Origin: Oscillatoria sp. FACHB-1406
Lineage (GTDB): Bacteria > Cyanobacteriota > Cyanobacteriia > Cyanobacteriales > Spirulinaceae
Length of the DNA stretch: 64,000 nt
Direction of reading: 5' to 3'
Assembly: GCF_014698145.1 (NCBI RefSeq)
Contig: NZ_JACJSM010000010.1
Location: 100,930-164,929, forward strand
Each line of letters starts with the position of its first letter. Positions within the stretch are counted from its first letter, which is position 1. The notes under the pieces were generated by a model that saw only the letters and a list, made by a program, of their open reading frames with translations, made no database searches and was not told the origin of the DNA. A program made the position numbers and the translations under genes. This document shows positions 1-8,960 of the stretch, piece by piece.

Positions 1-100
1 GCGCGCTTCTGGCTTGCGGACTGTCGCAAGACATCCGATCGAGATTGCTGTAGCTCCTCAATCTCAACTCGACTACCTTTCACATCAAGGAGAAAACCGC

Positions 101-394
101 ATGACAACAGAAACCATCGTTAAACCGTCCGATTCGACTTCTACCGTTCGCAAACCCGCACCGCGTTATCGCGTTCTGCTCCATAACGACGACTTCAACT
201 CAATGGAGTATGTCGTACAAACGCTCATGCAAACTGTCGCCGGTTTGACGCAGCCCCAAGCCGTCAATATCATGATGGAAGCCCACACCAGCGGTACGGC
301 GCTCGTCATTACCTGCGCCCTCGAACACGCTGAGTTTTACTGCGAAACCTTGAAGAATCACGGGCTAACGAGTACCATCGAACCCGACGAATAA
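101..394 (+). CDS. clpS: ATP-dependent Clp protease adaptor ClpS
   Basis: 97 residues. ClpS binds substrates with destabilising N-terminal residues and hands them to the ClpC/ClpA unfoldase in the cytosol. The core shows the family pattern: RYRVLLHNDDFNSMEYV, where the N-D-D loop and following helix form the N-degron pocket, then a helix ending in EAHTSG and the final LEHAEFYCETL helix. The ATG at 101 is chosen because AAGGAGAA lies about 6 bases upstream and the protein then has normal ClpS length; the reading frame continues upstream to base 14 but that part does not resemble ClpS. A CPBP-type membrane protease gene follows after only 12 bases, so the two may be cotranscribed. Confidence 0.93.
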   Translation: MTTETIVKPSDSTSTVRKPAPRYRVLLHNDDFNSMEYVVQTLMQTVAGLTQPQAVNIMMEAHTSGTALVITCALEHAEFYCETLKNHGLTSTIEPDE

Positions 395-406
395 GTTTTA
401 GCCCTC

Positions 407-1237
407 TTGAAACTCAACCTTCATCGAATTGCTACTTACCCAGCCCCTCTACGGCTGGGAATTTTCATTCTCTGCTTGCTGGTGTTGTGGCTTCCCGTCG
501 CCGCCCCTCTCTCATGGCTATTGCGCGACAACCCTAATTTAGCGACGATTGTAACGATGGGTTCCCTGGCGATTCTCTTTCTCCTGTTCGTCCCGAAGTG
601 GGGGCAATGGGTTTACGGCGAATCGGCGATGTACGCGCGCTACGGGCTGCACTGGACGCGCCGCAACGGGGTTGCCCTCGTACAAGGATTGAGCATCGGC
701 TTAAGCTTTGTTTTGGGGCTGTTTGCGCTGATGGCGATGTTGGGATGGGTGCGACTGCAAAGCGCGCCCTATTTATTGCGCTTTGTGGTTGAAGGGCTAT
801 TGAGTGCTTTGGGGGTGGGATTTGCTGAAGAATTATTTTTTCGCGGTTGGCTGCTCGATGAGTTAGAACGAGATTATTCGCCCGCTGTTGCGCTTGGAGT
901 CGATGCGGTTATTTTTGCGACGCTCCACTTTATTAAGCCCTTTACAGAAATCCTGCGGACTTTTCCGCAATTTCCCGGCTTAATCTTGTTAGGATTGGCG
1001 CTGGTGGGGGCGAAGCGATCGCGCCGCAATTGTTTGGGAATTGCGATCGGACTTCACGCTGGTTTGGTTTGGGGTTACTATATCCTGAATGTGGGTAAGG
1101 TGGTGCAATATTCCCAGGCCGTGCCGGAGTGGGTAACGGGAATCGATCGCAACCCGCTATCCGGAGCGATGGGATTGGTGGGCTTAAGCATTCTCGCGTT
1201 AGTCTTTTCGAGCAGCCCCAAGTTTCGGAAACCCTAA
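407..1237 (+). CDS. CPBP-family intramembrane glutamic/metalloprotease
   Basis: 276 residues with several hydrophobic helices (about 15-40, 47-64, 88-116, 122-142, 160-178, 188-202, 208-230). The CPBP (Abi, Rce1-like) signature is present: EELFFRGW at 141-148 gives the E-E-x-x-x-R motif, and conserved histidines lie at 174 (TLHF) and 217 (GLHAG). The family cleaves substrates inside the membrane; the substrate here cannot be inferred. The start is a TTG at 407, twelve bases after the clpS stop, since no in-frame ATG precedes the first helix. Close spacing suggests cotranscription with clpS. Confidence 0.85.
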   Translation: MKLNLHRIATYPAPLRLGIFILCLLVLWLPVAAPLSWLLRDNPNLATIVTMGSLAILFLLFVPKWGQWVYGESAMYARYGLHWTRRNGVALVQGLSIGLSFVLGLFALMAMLGWVRLQSAPYLLRFVVEGLLSALGVGFAEELFFRGWLLDELERDYSPAVALGVDAVIFATLHFIKPFTEILRTFPQFPGLILLGLALVGAKRSRRNCLGIAIGLHAGLVWGYYILNVGKVVQYSQAVPEWVTGIDRNPLSGAMGLVGLSILALVFSSSPKFRKP

Positions 1238-1249
1238 GAAGACGGGGAT

Positions 1250-1355
1250 AATTCGTAATTCGTAATTCGTAATTCGTAATTCGTAGTTTATCACTCAGAA
1301 TTCACAATTCCCCTTTCCCCATTCATCACTCATCACTCATAATTCATCACTCATT
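1250..1355. repeat. Tandem heptamer and octamer-like AT-rich repeats
   Basis: Bases 1250-1285 are about five head-to-tail copies of a 7-mer (AATTCGT). After 1290 related units follow (TCACTCA, AATTCATCACTCAT). Similar TTCATCATTCAGAA units occur at 7347-7384 and AATGAATAATGA units at 3374-3405. They look like the short tandemly repeated sequences common between cyanobacterial genes. They sit between the convergent CPBP protease and chorismate lyase genes. Confidence 0.7.
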
Positions 1356-1953
1356 AACCCAACGCCATCGGCCCCAAATACTTCTGTAAATAGGGCGAAA
1401 AGACCTCATAAATGAGCGTTAAGGGTTGTCCGCTATGCCAGAATAAGTAATGCCTGCCCCAAAAGGGGCCTTTTTCTTGAAAGGCAACTTCTAACGCTTC
1501 GCAATTGCCGTAATACAGCCCTTGAATATCGCGATATAACTCCGAATGCAAACTCGCTAAATTATCCCAAATCGGAAGGGAACGATTTTGCAAGTATTCA
1601 TCAACCAAAGCCGCATCCCACCAAGACGTTGCATAAGCTAGACGCTGCCCGGAAGCCGTTCGCAACCAAACTTGCCGCCGCAGTCGCGGGACAGGAACGG
1701 CATTAATCAGTTGCGGCGCGCCATCGTCGCTCAAACCGATGTGGGACATATCGATGACATCGACTTCAATTTTCTCGCGAGTTAAAAGCTTGAGGTGGCG
1801 AGTGGGCGAACCATCTCCCAGTAACAAAACTTGCCACGGGGGAGCGAGTTGACTATGGGGCAATCCGTCTTGAACGACGGTTTCGCCGCCTTCCCACAAG
1901 GGTTCGAGGGCGTGCCAGGTTGGAGTTAAGGTGAGACGATTTTGGGCTTGCAA
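1354..1953 (-). CDS. Chorismate lyase (Ycf21/DUF98 family)
   Basis: 199 residues. Cyanobacterial members remove pyruvate from chorismate to give 4-hydroxybenzoate, the head-group precursor of plastoquinone. Visible family features are LLGDGSPTRHLKLLTREKI near the N terminus, the central PVPRLRRQVWLRT strand, and the late GPFWGRHYLFW and PLTLIYEVFSPYL motifs. No ATG is available at the N terminus; the reading starts at TTG 1953, with the first conserved residues soon after. The call rests on overall resemblance to Ycf21-like lyases rather than to E. coli UbiC. Confidence 0.8.
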   Translation of the reverse strand: MQAQNRLTLTPTWHALEPLWEGGETVVQDGLPHSQLAPPWQVLLLGDGSPTRHLKLLTREKIEVDVIDMSHIGLSDDGAPQLINAVPVPRLRRQVWLRTASGQRLAYATSWWDAALVDEYLQNRSLPIWDNLASLHSELYRDIQGLYYGNCEALEVAFQEKGPFWGRHYLFWHSGQPLTLIYEVFSPYLQKYLGPMALG

Positions 1954-2068
1954 GGTTGCAGGGGGGACTTTACAAATCTTTACTCTATATCGATGATAGC
2001 GCTTATCAGCGAACAGTTGTCAGTTATATCGCCCCCTCACTCATCTCCGCTTTGCATCAGGCGACAAA

Positions 2069-3373
2069 CTACTTCGGGGCTGCGGCTGTCAGCACTTCAT
2101 GTCCCTGTTCGGTGACTAAGAGGTTGTCTTCGATGCGGATACCAATACCGCGCCATTCTTCGGGAACTTCCGGTTGTCCTTCGGCTGGTTTGATATCCGG
2201 GCCGATGTAAATTCCCGGTTCGACGGTTAGAATGTGTCCGGGTTGGAGCGTTTGCCAAGTCTCCTCGCCGTGCTGATACACTCCAGCATCGTGAACATCT
2301 AAACCCAACCAATGGCCTGTGCCGTGCATATAGAAGGGTTTATATTTTTTTTCTTTAATAATCTCCTCGATGTCGCCGACAAGCAAGCCGAGGTCGATTA
2401 GACCTTGCACGAGGACGCGGACGGCGGTATCGTGGAAGTCGTTGTAGGGGTTGCCCGGTTGAACGCGCGCGATCGCCTGATGTTGGGCTTCGAGGACGAG
2501 TTCGTAGAGTATCTGCTGTTGTTTGGTGAAGCTTCCGCTGACGGGGAAAGTACGAGTCACATCGCCGTTATAGTAGTCGTAGCAGCATCCCGCATCGATG
2601 AGCAGTAAGTCGCCGTCCTGCATTTGGCGGGTATTTTCGATGTAGTGGAGAATGCAGGCATTGGCACCGGAAGCGACGATGGAAGGGTAAGCAGGGCCGA
2701 GTCCGCCGTTCGAGCGGAAAATATGCTCGATTTCGGCTTGAACTTGGTATTCATAGCGTCCGGGTTTGGCGAACTCGCGGGCGCGATTGTGCGCTTCGCA
2801 GGTAATGGCGGTGGCTTTGCGGATCAGTTCGATTTCGGCGCTACTCTTGATTTGCCGTTGGGGGTGGAAGATGGGGTTGGTATCTTCGATGGCGATTGGC
2901 CCGCAGCCGCGTTTGGGATATTGAGCGATGAAGCGCTGCCAATGGGCGATAATGGTGTCGTTGAAGGCTTTATCGCGGCCGAGATGGTAGTAGATGCGAT
3001 CGCAATTTTTGAGGTATTCGGGGAGTTTTTCTTCGAGTTCGCCAATCGGATAAACGATATCCGCGCCAAACTGTTCTTTAGCCCGTTCTACACCGACGCG
3101 GTAGCCCGTCCAAGTTTCTTTTTCTGCATCTCGCGGTTGCACGAAGAGAATAAAGCGATGTTCTGGGTGATGGGGCGCTAAGACGGCGACGGCTTCGGTT
3201 TCGTTAAAACCCGTCAGGTAGTAAAAATCGCTGTCTTGGCGAAAGGCGTATTCGACATCGTGGTGCATGACGGCGAGGGAAGCGCTGCGAAAGATGGCGG
3301 TTCCTTTGCCGATTTTTGCCATTAATTGTTCCCGGCGATCGCGGTATTCTGTAGGTTTGATAGTCACGAACAT
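2069..3373 (-). CDS. pepP: Xaa-Pro aminopeptidase (M24B)
   Basis: 434 residues, the usual PepP length. The enzyme releases N-terminal residues next to proline. The creatinase-like N-terminal domain covers about residues 1-175 and the pita-bread catalytic domain about 180-430. All five dimetal ligands are visible: D260 (LLIDAG), D271 (NGDVTRTFP), H354 (HGTGHWLG), E385 (TVEPGIY) and E415 (RIEDN). The ATG at 3373 fits the family N terminus. It is followed 115 bases downstream by the chorismate lyase gene on the same strand. Confidence 0.93.
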   Translation of the reverse strand: MFVTIKPTEYRDRREQLMAKIGKGTAIFRSASLAVMHHDVEYAFRQDSDFYYLTGFNETEAVAVLAPHHPEHRFILFVQPRDAEKETWTGYRVGVERAKEQFGADIVYPIGELEEKLPEYLKNCDRIYYHLGRDKAFNDTIIAHWQRFIAQYPKRGCGPIAIEDTNPIFHPQRQIKSSAEIELIRKATAITCEAHNRAREFAKPGRYEYQVQAEIEHIFRSNGGLGPAYPSIVASGANACILHYIENTRQMQDGDLLLIDAGCCYDYYNGDVTRTFPVSGSFTKQQQILYELVLEAQHQAIARVQPGNPYNDFHDTAVRVLVQGLIDLGLLVGDIEEIIKEKKYKPFYMHGTGHWLGLDVHDAGVYQHGEETWQTLQPGHILTVEPGIYIGPDIKPAEGQPEVPEEWRGIGIRIEDNLLVTEQGHEVLTAAAPK

Positions 3374-3504
3374 AATGAATAATGAATAATGAGTAGTGAA
3401 TAATGAAATTTTACGGTTGTTGAGAGCGAATCTGTTGAATGAATTCGCGCTAGCGCGTTCCGAATTTCCATCTCCCTTCCGTTAAAGTGTTAGTGATTGC
3501 CGAC

Positions 3505-4452
3505 TCAAACGCAATCCTCCGGTTCCAAAGCGCAAAGATAATTCGGGTCTCCCCACTCCACTTGTAACGTGCAATGGTCGATATCAAAATTATCGTGCAA
3601 CGCCCGACCCACTTGAGATAAAAAACTATCGCCGGGATGACCCTCCGGCATTACGAGATGAGCGGTAAGCGCGGTTTCGGTCGTACTCATCGCCCAAATA
3701 TGCAAGTCATGAATTCGTTCCACGCCGGGGCAATTCACGAGGTAAGACCGAACTTCTCGCTCGTCAATATTCTTCGGTACGCCATCGACAATGAGATGAA
3801 AAGATTCTTGTAGGAGCGACCAAGTGTTGTAGATAATTAAACCGCTAATCAATAAGCTAAAAGCCGGGTCGAGCCACAACCAGCGCGTTAGTAGAATACC
3901 GATTCCTGCAATTACAACGCCGACCGAAACGAGAGCATCTGCCATCATATGCAAAAATGCCGCTCTAATATTAAGATCGCGATCGCGCCCCGACAAAAAC
4001 ATTAAAGCGGTAATCGTATTAATGGCAATTCCAACGATCGCGACTCCAATAATAATATCGCCTTGTACTTCGCCGGGACGCAGAAAGCGCTGTATCGCCT
4101 CCCAAGCAATTCCTCCCGTAACGACGAGTAGCGAAACTGCATTCAAAAAAGCAGCGACAATCGAAGACTTACGCATACCGTAAGTTTTACTGCGGCTGGG
4201 TTTTCTTGTAACCAGCAGACTCGCTCCCCAAGCTAATAATAAGCCCAAAACATCGCTTAAGTTATGCCCTGCATCGGCAATTAAGGCGATGGAGTTGGCA
4301 TAAACCCCAAAAATAAATTCAATTAAGACAAACCCTACGTTGAGGACTAAACCGATTATAAAGGCGCGGTTGTAGTTCGCAGGAGCGTGGGAATGATTGT
4401 GGTGGGAATGAGAATGAGCGTGATGGTGATGATGGGCGTGGGGGTCGGACAT
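3505..4452 (-). CDS. Cation diffusion facilitator (CzcD/ZitB-like zinc exporter)
   Basis: 315 residues. The N terminus is a histidine-rich metal-binding tail (residues 5-22 are nearly all His, Ser and Ala). About six transmembrane helices follow. The transport-site HxxxD motifs are present in helix 2 (DAGHNLSD, H63/D67) and helix 5 (HMMADALVS). The cytoplasmic C-terminal domain includes VHDLHIWAMS-like text (RIHDLHIWAMSTTE). The family exports Zn2+, Co2+ or Cd2+ in exchange for protons. The ATG at 4452 is preferred over an upstream start because it begins MSDPHAHHHH as in relatives. Confidence 0.92.
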   Translation of the reverse strand: MSDPHAHHHHHAHSHSHHNHSHAPANYNRAFIIGLVLNVGFVLIEFIFGVYANSIALIADAGHNLSDVLGLLLAWGASLLVTRKPSRSKTYGMRKSSIVAAFLNAVSLLVVTGGIAWEAIQRFLRPGEVQGDIIIGVAIVGIAINTITALMFLSGRDRDLNIRAAFLHMMADALVSVGVVIAGIGILLTRWLWLDPAFSLLISGLIIYNTWSLLQESFHLIVDGVPKNIDEREVRSYLVNCPGVERIHDLHIWAMSTTETALTAHLVMPEGHPGDSFLSQVGRALHDNFDIDHCTLQVEWGDPNYLCALEPEDCV

Positions 4453-4523
4453 GAACTCGCAAGCGAAAGGCAACTACTGCATTTTTAGTTTACTGCGATC
4501 GCAGTTCTCAATGGTAACGCTGT

Positions 4524-4691
4524 GGTGCGTTACGGCGCGCTTTCAAATTGGCTTTGAACTTTTTCTAAAACCCAACCGCGCCTAACACACCCTAGGAATT
4601 GCTCGAAATTGCGGTGCGTTACGGCACGCTTTCAAATTGGCTTTGAACTTTCTCTAAAACCCAATCGCGCCTAACACACCCTACGAATTGC
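4524..4691. repeat. Tandem direct repeat of a 79-bp inverted-repeat element
   Basis: Copy 1 is 4524-4602 and copy 2 is 4613-4691; 75 of 79 positions agree by eye. Each copy starts GGTGCGTTACGGCGCGC (or GCACGC) and ends near CGCGCCTAACACACCC, so the ends of one copy can pair into a hairpin with an internal TTTCAAATTGGCTTTGAAC segment. The ends resemble the GGTGCGTTA/TAACGCACC palindromes at 18911 and 53683. It lies between the CDF exporter and the DUF1537 kinase gene. Confidence 0.85.
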
Positions 4692-4717
4692 CTGATGATT
4701 CAAACGCACGCTAATTT

Positions 4718-6034
4718 TTAAGGACGCAACCGCCGATAAACTGTTGCTAACCCGGTTTCATCGCCCACGTTCCCCGGAAACAGCACGACCGGCAAATTGG
4801 GAAAGCGCGGATGGTTGTCCGAAGTAATAACCATCGAGCAACCTGCTAAGATTTGTCCTAACAATTGCACCGAGCGCAATCCTAATCCCGTACTCAGCAC
4901 GTCGTTCGAGGTAATCCCGCCCTTACTAATCAAAAAACTAATCTCCGTCGGCAAGTTTTGCACGATTTCCATTAACAAACCCGAAACCGCTTCCCCAAAA
5001 TCGAGGCGCTGCTGCACGTCGTCAAAGGTTAACTCGGTACGACTGGTGTAAATAACCGCCGTTTTCCCAGCGTTAAACGCTTCTTGGACTCGTTGTAAGG
5101 TTTCCTGGCGGACTTCTGCTGTCTGGGTGAAATCGTCGCGAAATCGCGTCACGTCGATTTCAATCGGGGCAACCTGCGACTCTTTCAGCAATTGCTCGAG
5201 TTGCTGCGTCGTCTTTTTGACGTGGGAACCGACAATTACTGCGCCCGGTTGTTGCGTGCGCTCGTACTCTGCCATTGCTTCGGGGGCGACGGGTTGCGGC
5301 CCGAGTTGGGCGAGGGAGGTTAGCAAACTGGCAGCGCTGCGAAACAGGAAACGCTTTCCCTCTGCGGCTGCGGCTAATAAGTCTTGCGCGAATCGGTCTA
5401 AATCTGACTGTATTTCGGCATCTACTGCACAACAAACGTTATTTGTCAAGCCCATTAATCGCTCTTGACTCCCCTGACGGATGTCTTCAAGGGTAAACCG
5501 TTCGACTTGAGGTGCGGGGATGCGTCCTTTTGTTTTTTCTTCGACGTAATCGGGTAAATAGCTGGTGCTGTAGCCGAAGACTGAATCGCGGGCGAATTCG
5601 GTTTCGTGGACGGGCGTTTCTTTACCGTTAACGACGAGGTAATGGATGCTATCGCGGGTAATGCGGCCGCCTTCAAAGAAAGCAGGGGTGAGGAAGTGTG
5701 CGTCGAAGGGGCCTAATTCTTCGGCGATCGCGTCGGTTTCGATGGGATAATGACCGCGTAAGGTGGAGTCAGAGCGGCTGACAACGAGGAAATCTTTAAT
5801 TCCCTCAGCTTCGATCGCAATCTTAAGATTCTGGCAGACTTCCCGCGTTAATGTCGCTGCTTTTTCAGGGGGAAGGGCGCGGGTATTCGTCAGGATGAAG
5901 AAAATCGGGGCGAGATCGCGAAGTCCGAGGCGCAGCGTTTCTACATCCCAACGCATCAGCAACAAGCAACTGTGGACGGTTTGCGATCCGGTGGGATCGT
6001 CGTCGAGAACGATAATTTTAGGGCGATCTGCCAT
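4718..6034 (-). CDS. Four-carbon acid sugar kinase family protein (DUF1537, OtnK-like)
   Basis: 438 residues. The N-terminal domain opens with LDDDPTGSQTVHS (residues 10-22), the sugar-binding motif of the DUF1537 family. The C-terminal nucleotide-binding domain contains GGITSNDVLS and the terminal FPGNVGDETGLATVY segment. Characterised members phosphorylate tetronates, but no matching dehydrogenase, isomerase or aldolase gene is adjacent, so the substrate is open. The ATG at 6034 gives the family N terminus; the longer alternative at 6073 would run into the DUF4342 gene, which ends at 6051. Confidence 0.88.
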   Translation of the reverse strand: MADRPKIIVLDDDPTGSQTVHSCLLLMRWDVETLRLGLRDLAPIFFILTNTRALPPEKAATLTREVCQNLKIAIEAEGIKDFLVVSRSDSTLRGHYPIETDAIAEELGPFDAHFLTPAFFEGGRITRDSIHYLVVNGKETPVHETEFARDSVFGYSTSYLPDYVEEKTKGRIPAPQVERFTLEDIRQGSQERLMGLTNNVCCAVDAEIQSDLDRFAQDLLAAAAEGKRFLFRSAASLLTSLAQLGPQPVAPEAMAEYERTQQPGAVIVGSHVKKTTQQLEQLLKESQVAPIEIDVTRFRDDFTQTAEVRQETLQRVQEAFNAGKTAVIYTSRTELTFDDVQQRLDFGEAVSGLLMEIVQNLPTEISFLISKGGITSNDVLSTGLGLRSVQLLGQILAGCSMVITSDNHPRFPNLPVVLFPGNVGDETGLATVYRRLRP

Positions 6035-6050
6035 TCTGTTTTGCGTTGAA

Positions 6051-6410
6051 TTAGTCCACTTTTTTCTCGACAACTAACGTCAAACGGGCTACCATTGCAC
6101 CGATCGCGCCTAATGCTGCCGTTACGGGAAAGGCGAGTACCCCGATCGCGCCGCCTACAACCCCAACGGTCAGCGGAATTTCAATCAGCGTATGCCCTTC
6201 CTGGTTCTTAATAATAATACGGCGAGCGTTCCCTTCTTGAATCAGTTCCTTGACTTTACTCACTAAACTATCGCCATTGATACTAAATTCTTCGACACGC
6301 GTTTCTCCGATGGTGGGCGTTGTCGTTGACTCGACGACTTCGAGATCGGGCTTAGTATCGACCACTGGGGGAATCGGTTCGAGGTCTGGATTTCGATCGA
6401 GTTCTGCCAT
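6051..6410 (-). CDS. DUF4342 domain protein
   Basis: 119 residues. The N-terminal third is acidic and proline-rich (about 1-45). The C-terminal part has the family pattern: VSKVKELIQEGNARRIIIKN, then a hydrophobic glycine-rich stretch (about 78-105, VGVVGGAIGVLAFPVTAALG) that could insert in or lie on a membrane, then LTLVVEKK. No biochemical role is known to me. The ATG at 6410 is preceded by AGGAG about 7 bases upstream. The DUF1537 kinase gene starts 16 bases downstream, so the two are probably one transcript. Confidence 0.82.
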   Translation of the reverse strand: MAELDRNPDLEPIPPVVDTKPDLEVVESTTTPTIGETRVEEFSINGDSLVSKVKELIQEGNARRIIIKNQEGHTLIEIPLTVGVVGGAIGVLAFPVTAALGAIGAMVARLTLVVEKKVD

Positions 6411-6501
6411 AACTGCACTCCTAATTAATATTAATATCCACACTCAAATTATAACGAGGCTCAATTCGACTCATCTCTTCCGTTAGGAGCAGCTTTAGGC
6501 A

Positions 6502-7272
6502 TTAACTCCTGGCTGAAGACATCAGCAAGGCTTCTGACATCTCAAAGTTTGCGGTCACGTTTTGTACGTCATCTAAGGCTTCTAAACTCTCGATTAATTT
6601 CAAGAGCGATCGCGCTTGGTCTTCTTCAGTGACTTCGACGCTATTGCTGGGAATCCAGCGTAATTCTGACTCTTTAACGGCTAAACCGCTTGCTTTTAAA
6701 GCGCGATCGAGATTCTCTAAACTCGCGATTTCAACAAACACTTCCGCGCCGGGATTTTCGGCATCGTCAAAAATTTCGTAGCTTTCTGCCCCCGCTTCCA
6801 AAGATGCTTCGAGGAGTTCTTCTTCGTTGACTTCGCCTTCAATGCTGACGACTCCTTTTTGCTCGAACATCCAGCCGACGCAGCCGGTTTCGCCCAAGTT
6901 GCCGCCATTTTTACTAAATGCAGCCCGCAGATCTGCCGCCGTGCGGTTGCGATTTTCCGTAAGCGCTTCGATTAAAACAGCCACGCCGCCCGGTCCGTAG
7001 CCTTCGTAGCGAATCTCTTCGTACTGTACGCCACCGGCCTCAAAAGTTCCCGCACCTTTGGCGATCGCGCGATCGATGTTATCGTTAGGAATTCCCGCCG
7101 CCTTCGCCTTTTCAATCGCCGTCCGCAGTTGGAAGTTGCCCGCCGGGTCGGGAACGCCATTGCGCGCCGCTACAATAATCGCGCGCGAGATTTGCGTGAA
7201 GGTCTTCCCTTTTTTCGCATCAACGACGGCCTTTTGGCGCTTAATATTCGCCCATTTACTATGTCCTGCCAT
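6502..7272 (-). CDS. YebC/PmpR family protein
   Basis: 256 residues, matching the family's roughly 250. The N terminus [22 protein letters not shown] is diagnostic. [15 protein letters not shown] and the three-domain alpha/beta layout follow ([40 protein letters not shown]). Members were described as DNA-binding regulators, and more recently as factors that help ribosomes through difficult stretches such as polyproline. No operon partner is evident. Confidence 0.94.
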   Translation of the reverse strand: MAGHSKWANIKRQKAVVDAKKGKTFTQISRAIIVAARNGVPDPAGNFQLRTAIEKAKAAGIPNDNIDRAIAKGAGTFEAGGVQYEEIRYEGYGPGGVAVLIEALTENRNRTAADLRAAFSKNGGNLGETGCVGWMFEQKGVVSIEGEVNEEELLEASLEAGAESYEIFDDAENPGAEVFVEIASLENLDRALKASGLAVKESELRWIPSNSVEVTEEDQARSLLKLIESLEALDDVQNVTANFEMSEALLMSSARS

Positions 7273-7475
7273 ATTCGCATCGAACTTCAGTCTCGAACTT
7301 GTAGCTTACCAAAGAAACGGGGCTAAAACTGTTGTATCTTTGCCCCTCACCCTTTCATCATTCAGAATTCATCATTCAGAATTACCCCAAGGGGGTAGCG
7401 CAACGTGCGAAAATCCTGTTAAATCGATCCGCAAGAGGTTTTTTTTCAAACTATTTACTGTAGTGAGGAGCGATT

Positions 7476-8342
7476 GTGAAAGCGTATTCTACCCATAACC
7501 CGATCCTAGTCCTCAGTCTAGCCGCGATCGCGGGCTTAGCTCCGGCCATCGCAGTTCGGGCTGAACCCCAATCTCCTGCCCTTGCTAGCCCTTCTAGCGA
7601 GATGCTTCCCCCAGAACCCGCAACGGGGAGTGCAATTGACCGACAACTGCTGAATGCTGCCGCAGATTTTTCGACCAGCGATGCCGCCCTCGAGTCGCAA
7701 TCGACTCTGTTCGCCCAAACCGAACCGCTTGCCCCAGTTAATCCGACTGAATCCCCCGCCGCCGAAGTGCAGCCCGCACCCGAAACGCCCATCGTCGAAG
7801 TTGCGACTTCGGCTGAAGCGTTGCAACTTCCGGCTGTCGAACCGCTGCAATCGCAAATCGTTCAGCGCCGTTCTACGGAAGACCGTCGCTTGCTGCTGAA
7901 CGACCCCTACAGCTATATCGGGATTGGTGGAAATATCGGCATCACCGACAGCGGTAACGGCACAACTGAGAAGGAAACGCCGATTGGTAAGGGTAGTTTT
8001 GTTGTCAATGGCAAGATTGGTATCGGTCCATCGTTGTCGCTTCGTCCTGCGATTATTGTCAATAACGATGTTGCCTTTTTAATCCCGATTACTTACGACT
8101 TCAGAATTCCGACCCGCGACCCGTTGGAAGTGTCTCCGTTTATTCCGTTTATTGGGGGAGGATTGGCCGTTACTAGCACTGATGACAATCATCTCGGCTT
8201 CCTCGTCACGGGTGGCGTGGACTACCGCATCTCGCCCCAGTGGACGGCTAACGGCAGTCTGAATGTGGGTTTCATGAGCGATACGACCGATATCGGCGTG
8301 ATTTTAGGGATCGGCTATACGTTCCCCGGTTTTGGTTTTTAA
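7476..8342 (+). CDS. Secreted outer-membrane-barrel-like protein
   Basis: 288 residues. Residues 1-29 form a signal peptide ending near IAVRA-EP. A Pro/Glu/Ala-rich low-complexity linker covers about 30-125. The C-terminal 150 residues alternate polar and hydrophobic positions with glycines (YSYIGIGGNIGI, GSFVVNGKIGIG, GGVDYRISPQWTANGSLNVGF) and end in GIGYTFPGFGF, a terminal aromatic typical of outer-membrane beta-barrel strands. Similar cyanobacterial proteins are annotated only as outer-membrane beta-barrel proteins. A GTG at 7476 begins it, about 8 bases after a GAGGAGCG sequence. Confidence 0.72.
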   Translation: MKAYSTHNPILVLSLAAIAGLAPAIAVRAEPQSPALASPSSEMLPPEPATGSAIDRQLLNAAADFSTSDAALESQSTLFAQTEPLAPVNPTESPAAEVQPAPETPIVEVATSAEALQLPAVEPLQSQIVQRRSTEDRRLLLNDPYSYIGIGGNIGITDSGNGTTEKETPIGKGSFVVNGKIGIGPSLSLRPAIIVNNDVAFLIPITYDFRIPTRDPLEVSPFIPFIGGGLAVTSTDDNHLGFLVTGGVDYRISPQWTANGSLNVGFMSDTTDIGVILGIGYTFPGFGF

Positions 8343-8363
8343 AATGACTCTGGCATAAGACAA

Positions 8364-8404
8364 AGCCGCTGGCTTCGATGGAAGTCAACGGCTTCGATGT
8401 TTTT
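8364..8404 (+). terminator. Putative rho-independent terminator
   Basis: AGCCG and CGGCT ends enclose GGCTTC/GAAGTC with a GATG loop; the stem is followed after a few bases by TGTTTTT. It lies 22 bases after the barrel-like gene and separates it from the convergent psb cluster. Confidence 0.6.
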
Positions 8405-8473
8405 AACTTCTAAGATTGAATTCAGAACGCCGCTGGAAGTTGCTTTCTTTCGTCCTCCAGCGAGTCTAAATTA

Positions 8474-8593
8474 TTACATCGCCGAACCTAATCCCGCGTA
8501 AGCACCGTAGAAAAACGTTCCAACTACGGTAATTACACCCAAACCAGCGATCGTAGCAACGACCCATAAAGGAATTCGACCATCTGCAAACAT
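8474..8593 (-). CDS. psbJ: Photosystem II reaction center protein J
   Basis: 39 residues, the standard PsbJ length. It begins [19 protein letters not shown] and ends [12 protein letters not shown] single transmembrane helix covers about 9-32. PsbJ sits beside cytochrome b559 in photosystem II and affects plastoquinone exchange and assembly. An AGGAGG sequence lies about 12 bases before the ATG at 8593. It is the last gene of psbEFLJ. Confidence 0.96.
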   Translation of the reverse strand: MFADGRIPLWVVATIAGLGVITVVGTFFYGAYAGLGSAM

Positions 8594-8675
8594 ACCAGCG
8601 ATATCCTCCTAAAATTGCTCCCAAGACAATACAAACTCAATCTTTTCTTTTGGCTCTAACAACTCTTCGGTAGAG

Positions 8676-8795
8676 TTAGTTAAAGAAGTAACTGGCAAAT
8701 AAAATACCCAGAACGAAAATGAGCAATAAGCCCAAGAACAGAGATGTTCTGTTTAATTCGACGGGCTGGCGGTTTGGATTTGGGGTCCGCTCCAT
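8676..8795 (-). CDS. psbL: Photosystem II reaction center protein L
   Basis: 39 residues: [19 protein letters not shown], then one transmembrane helix (about 17-37) ending ASYFFN. This is the invariant PsbL sequence type. PsbL lies at the photosystem II dimer interface and is needed for stable quinone function. It starts 10 bases after the psbF stop on the same strand. Confidence 0.97.
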   Translation of the reverse strand: MERTPNPNRQPVELNRTSLFLGLLLIFVLGILFASYFFN

Positions 8796-8805
8796 TGAAG
8801 ATCTC

Positions 8806-8931
8806 CTATCTTTGAATAAACTGCATTGAGGCGATCGCGCCTAAAAAGAATACCGTGGGAATTGCCAAGGTATGCACGGCCAACCATCTGACCGTAAAAA
8901 TCGGGTATGAAACGGGGGTTTGTGTTGCCAT
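8806..8931 (-). CDS. psbF: Cytochrome b559 subunit beta
   Basis: 41 residues. It begins [20 protein letters not shown] and has one transmembrane helix. H20 in the WLAVH motif is the heme ligand shared with PsbE. The gene lies 29 bases downstream of psbE on the same strand. Stop TAG at 8806-8808 was read directly. Confidence 0.97.
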   Translation of the reverse strand: MATQTPVSYPIFTVRWLAVHTLAIPTVFFLGAIASMQFIQR

Positions 8932-8960
8932 TTTTCCTGTTCGTTCGCTTGTTAAAAAAT

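Noticed and set aside
2624..3181. 185-residue plus-strand ORF inside the Xaa-Pro aminopeptidase gene (also ORFs at 18029-18456 and 7536-7856)
   Set aside because: Each is a shadow of a well-supported gene on the other strand and has no ribosome site or recognisable domain.
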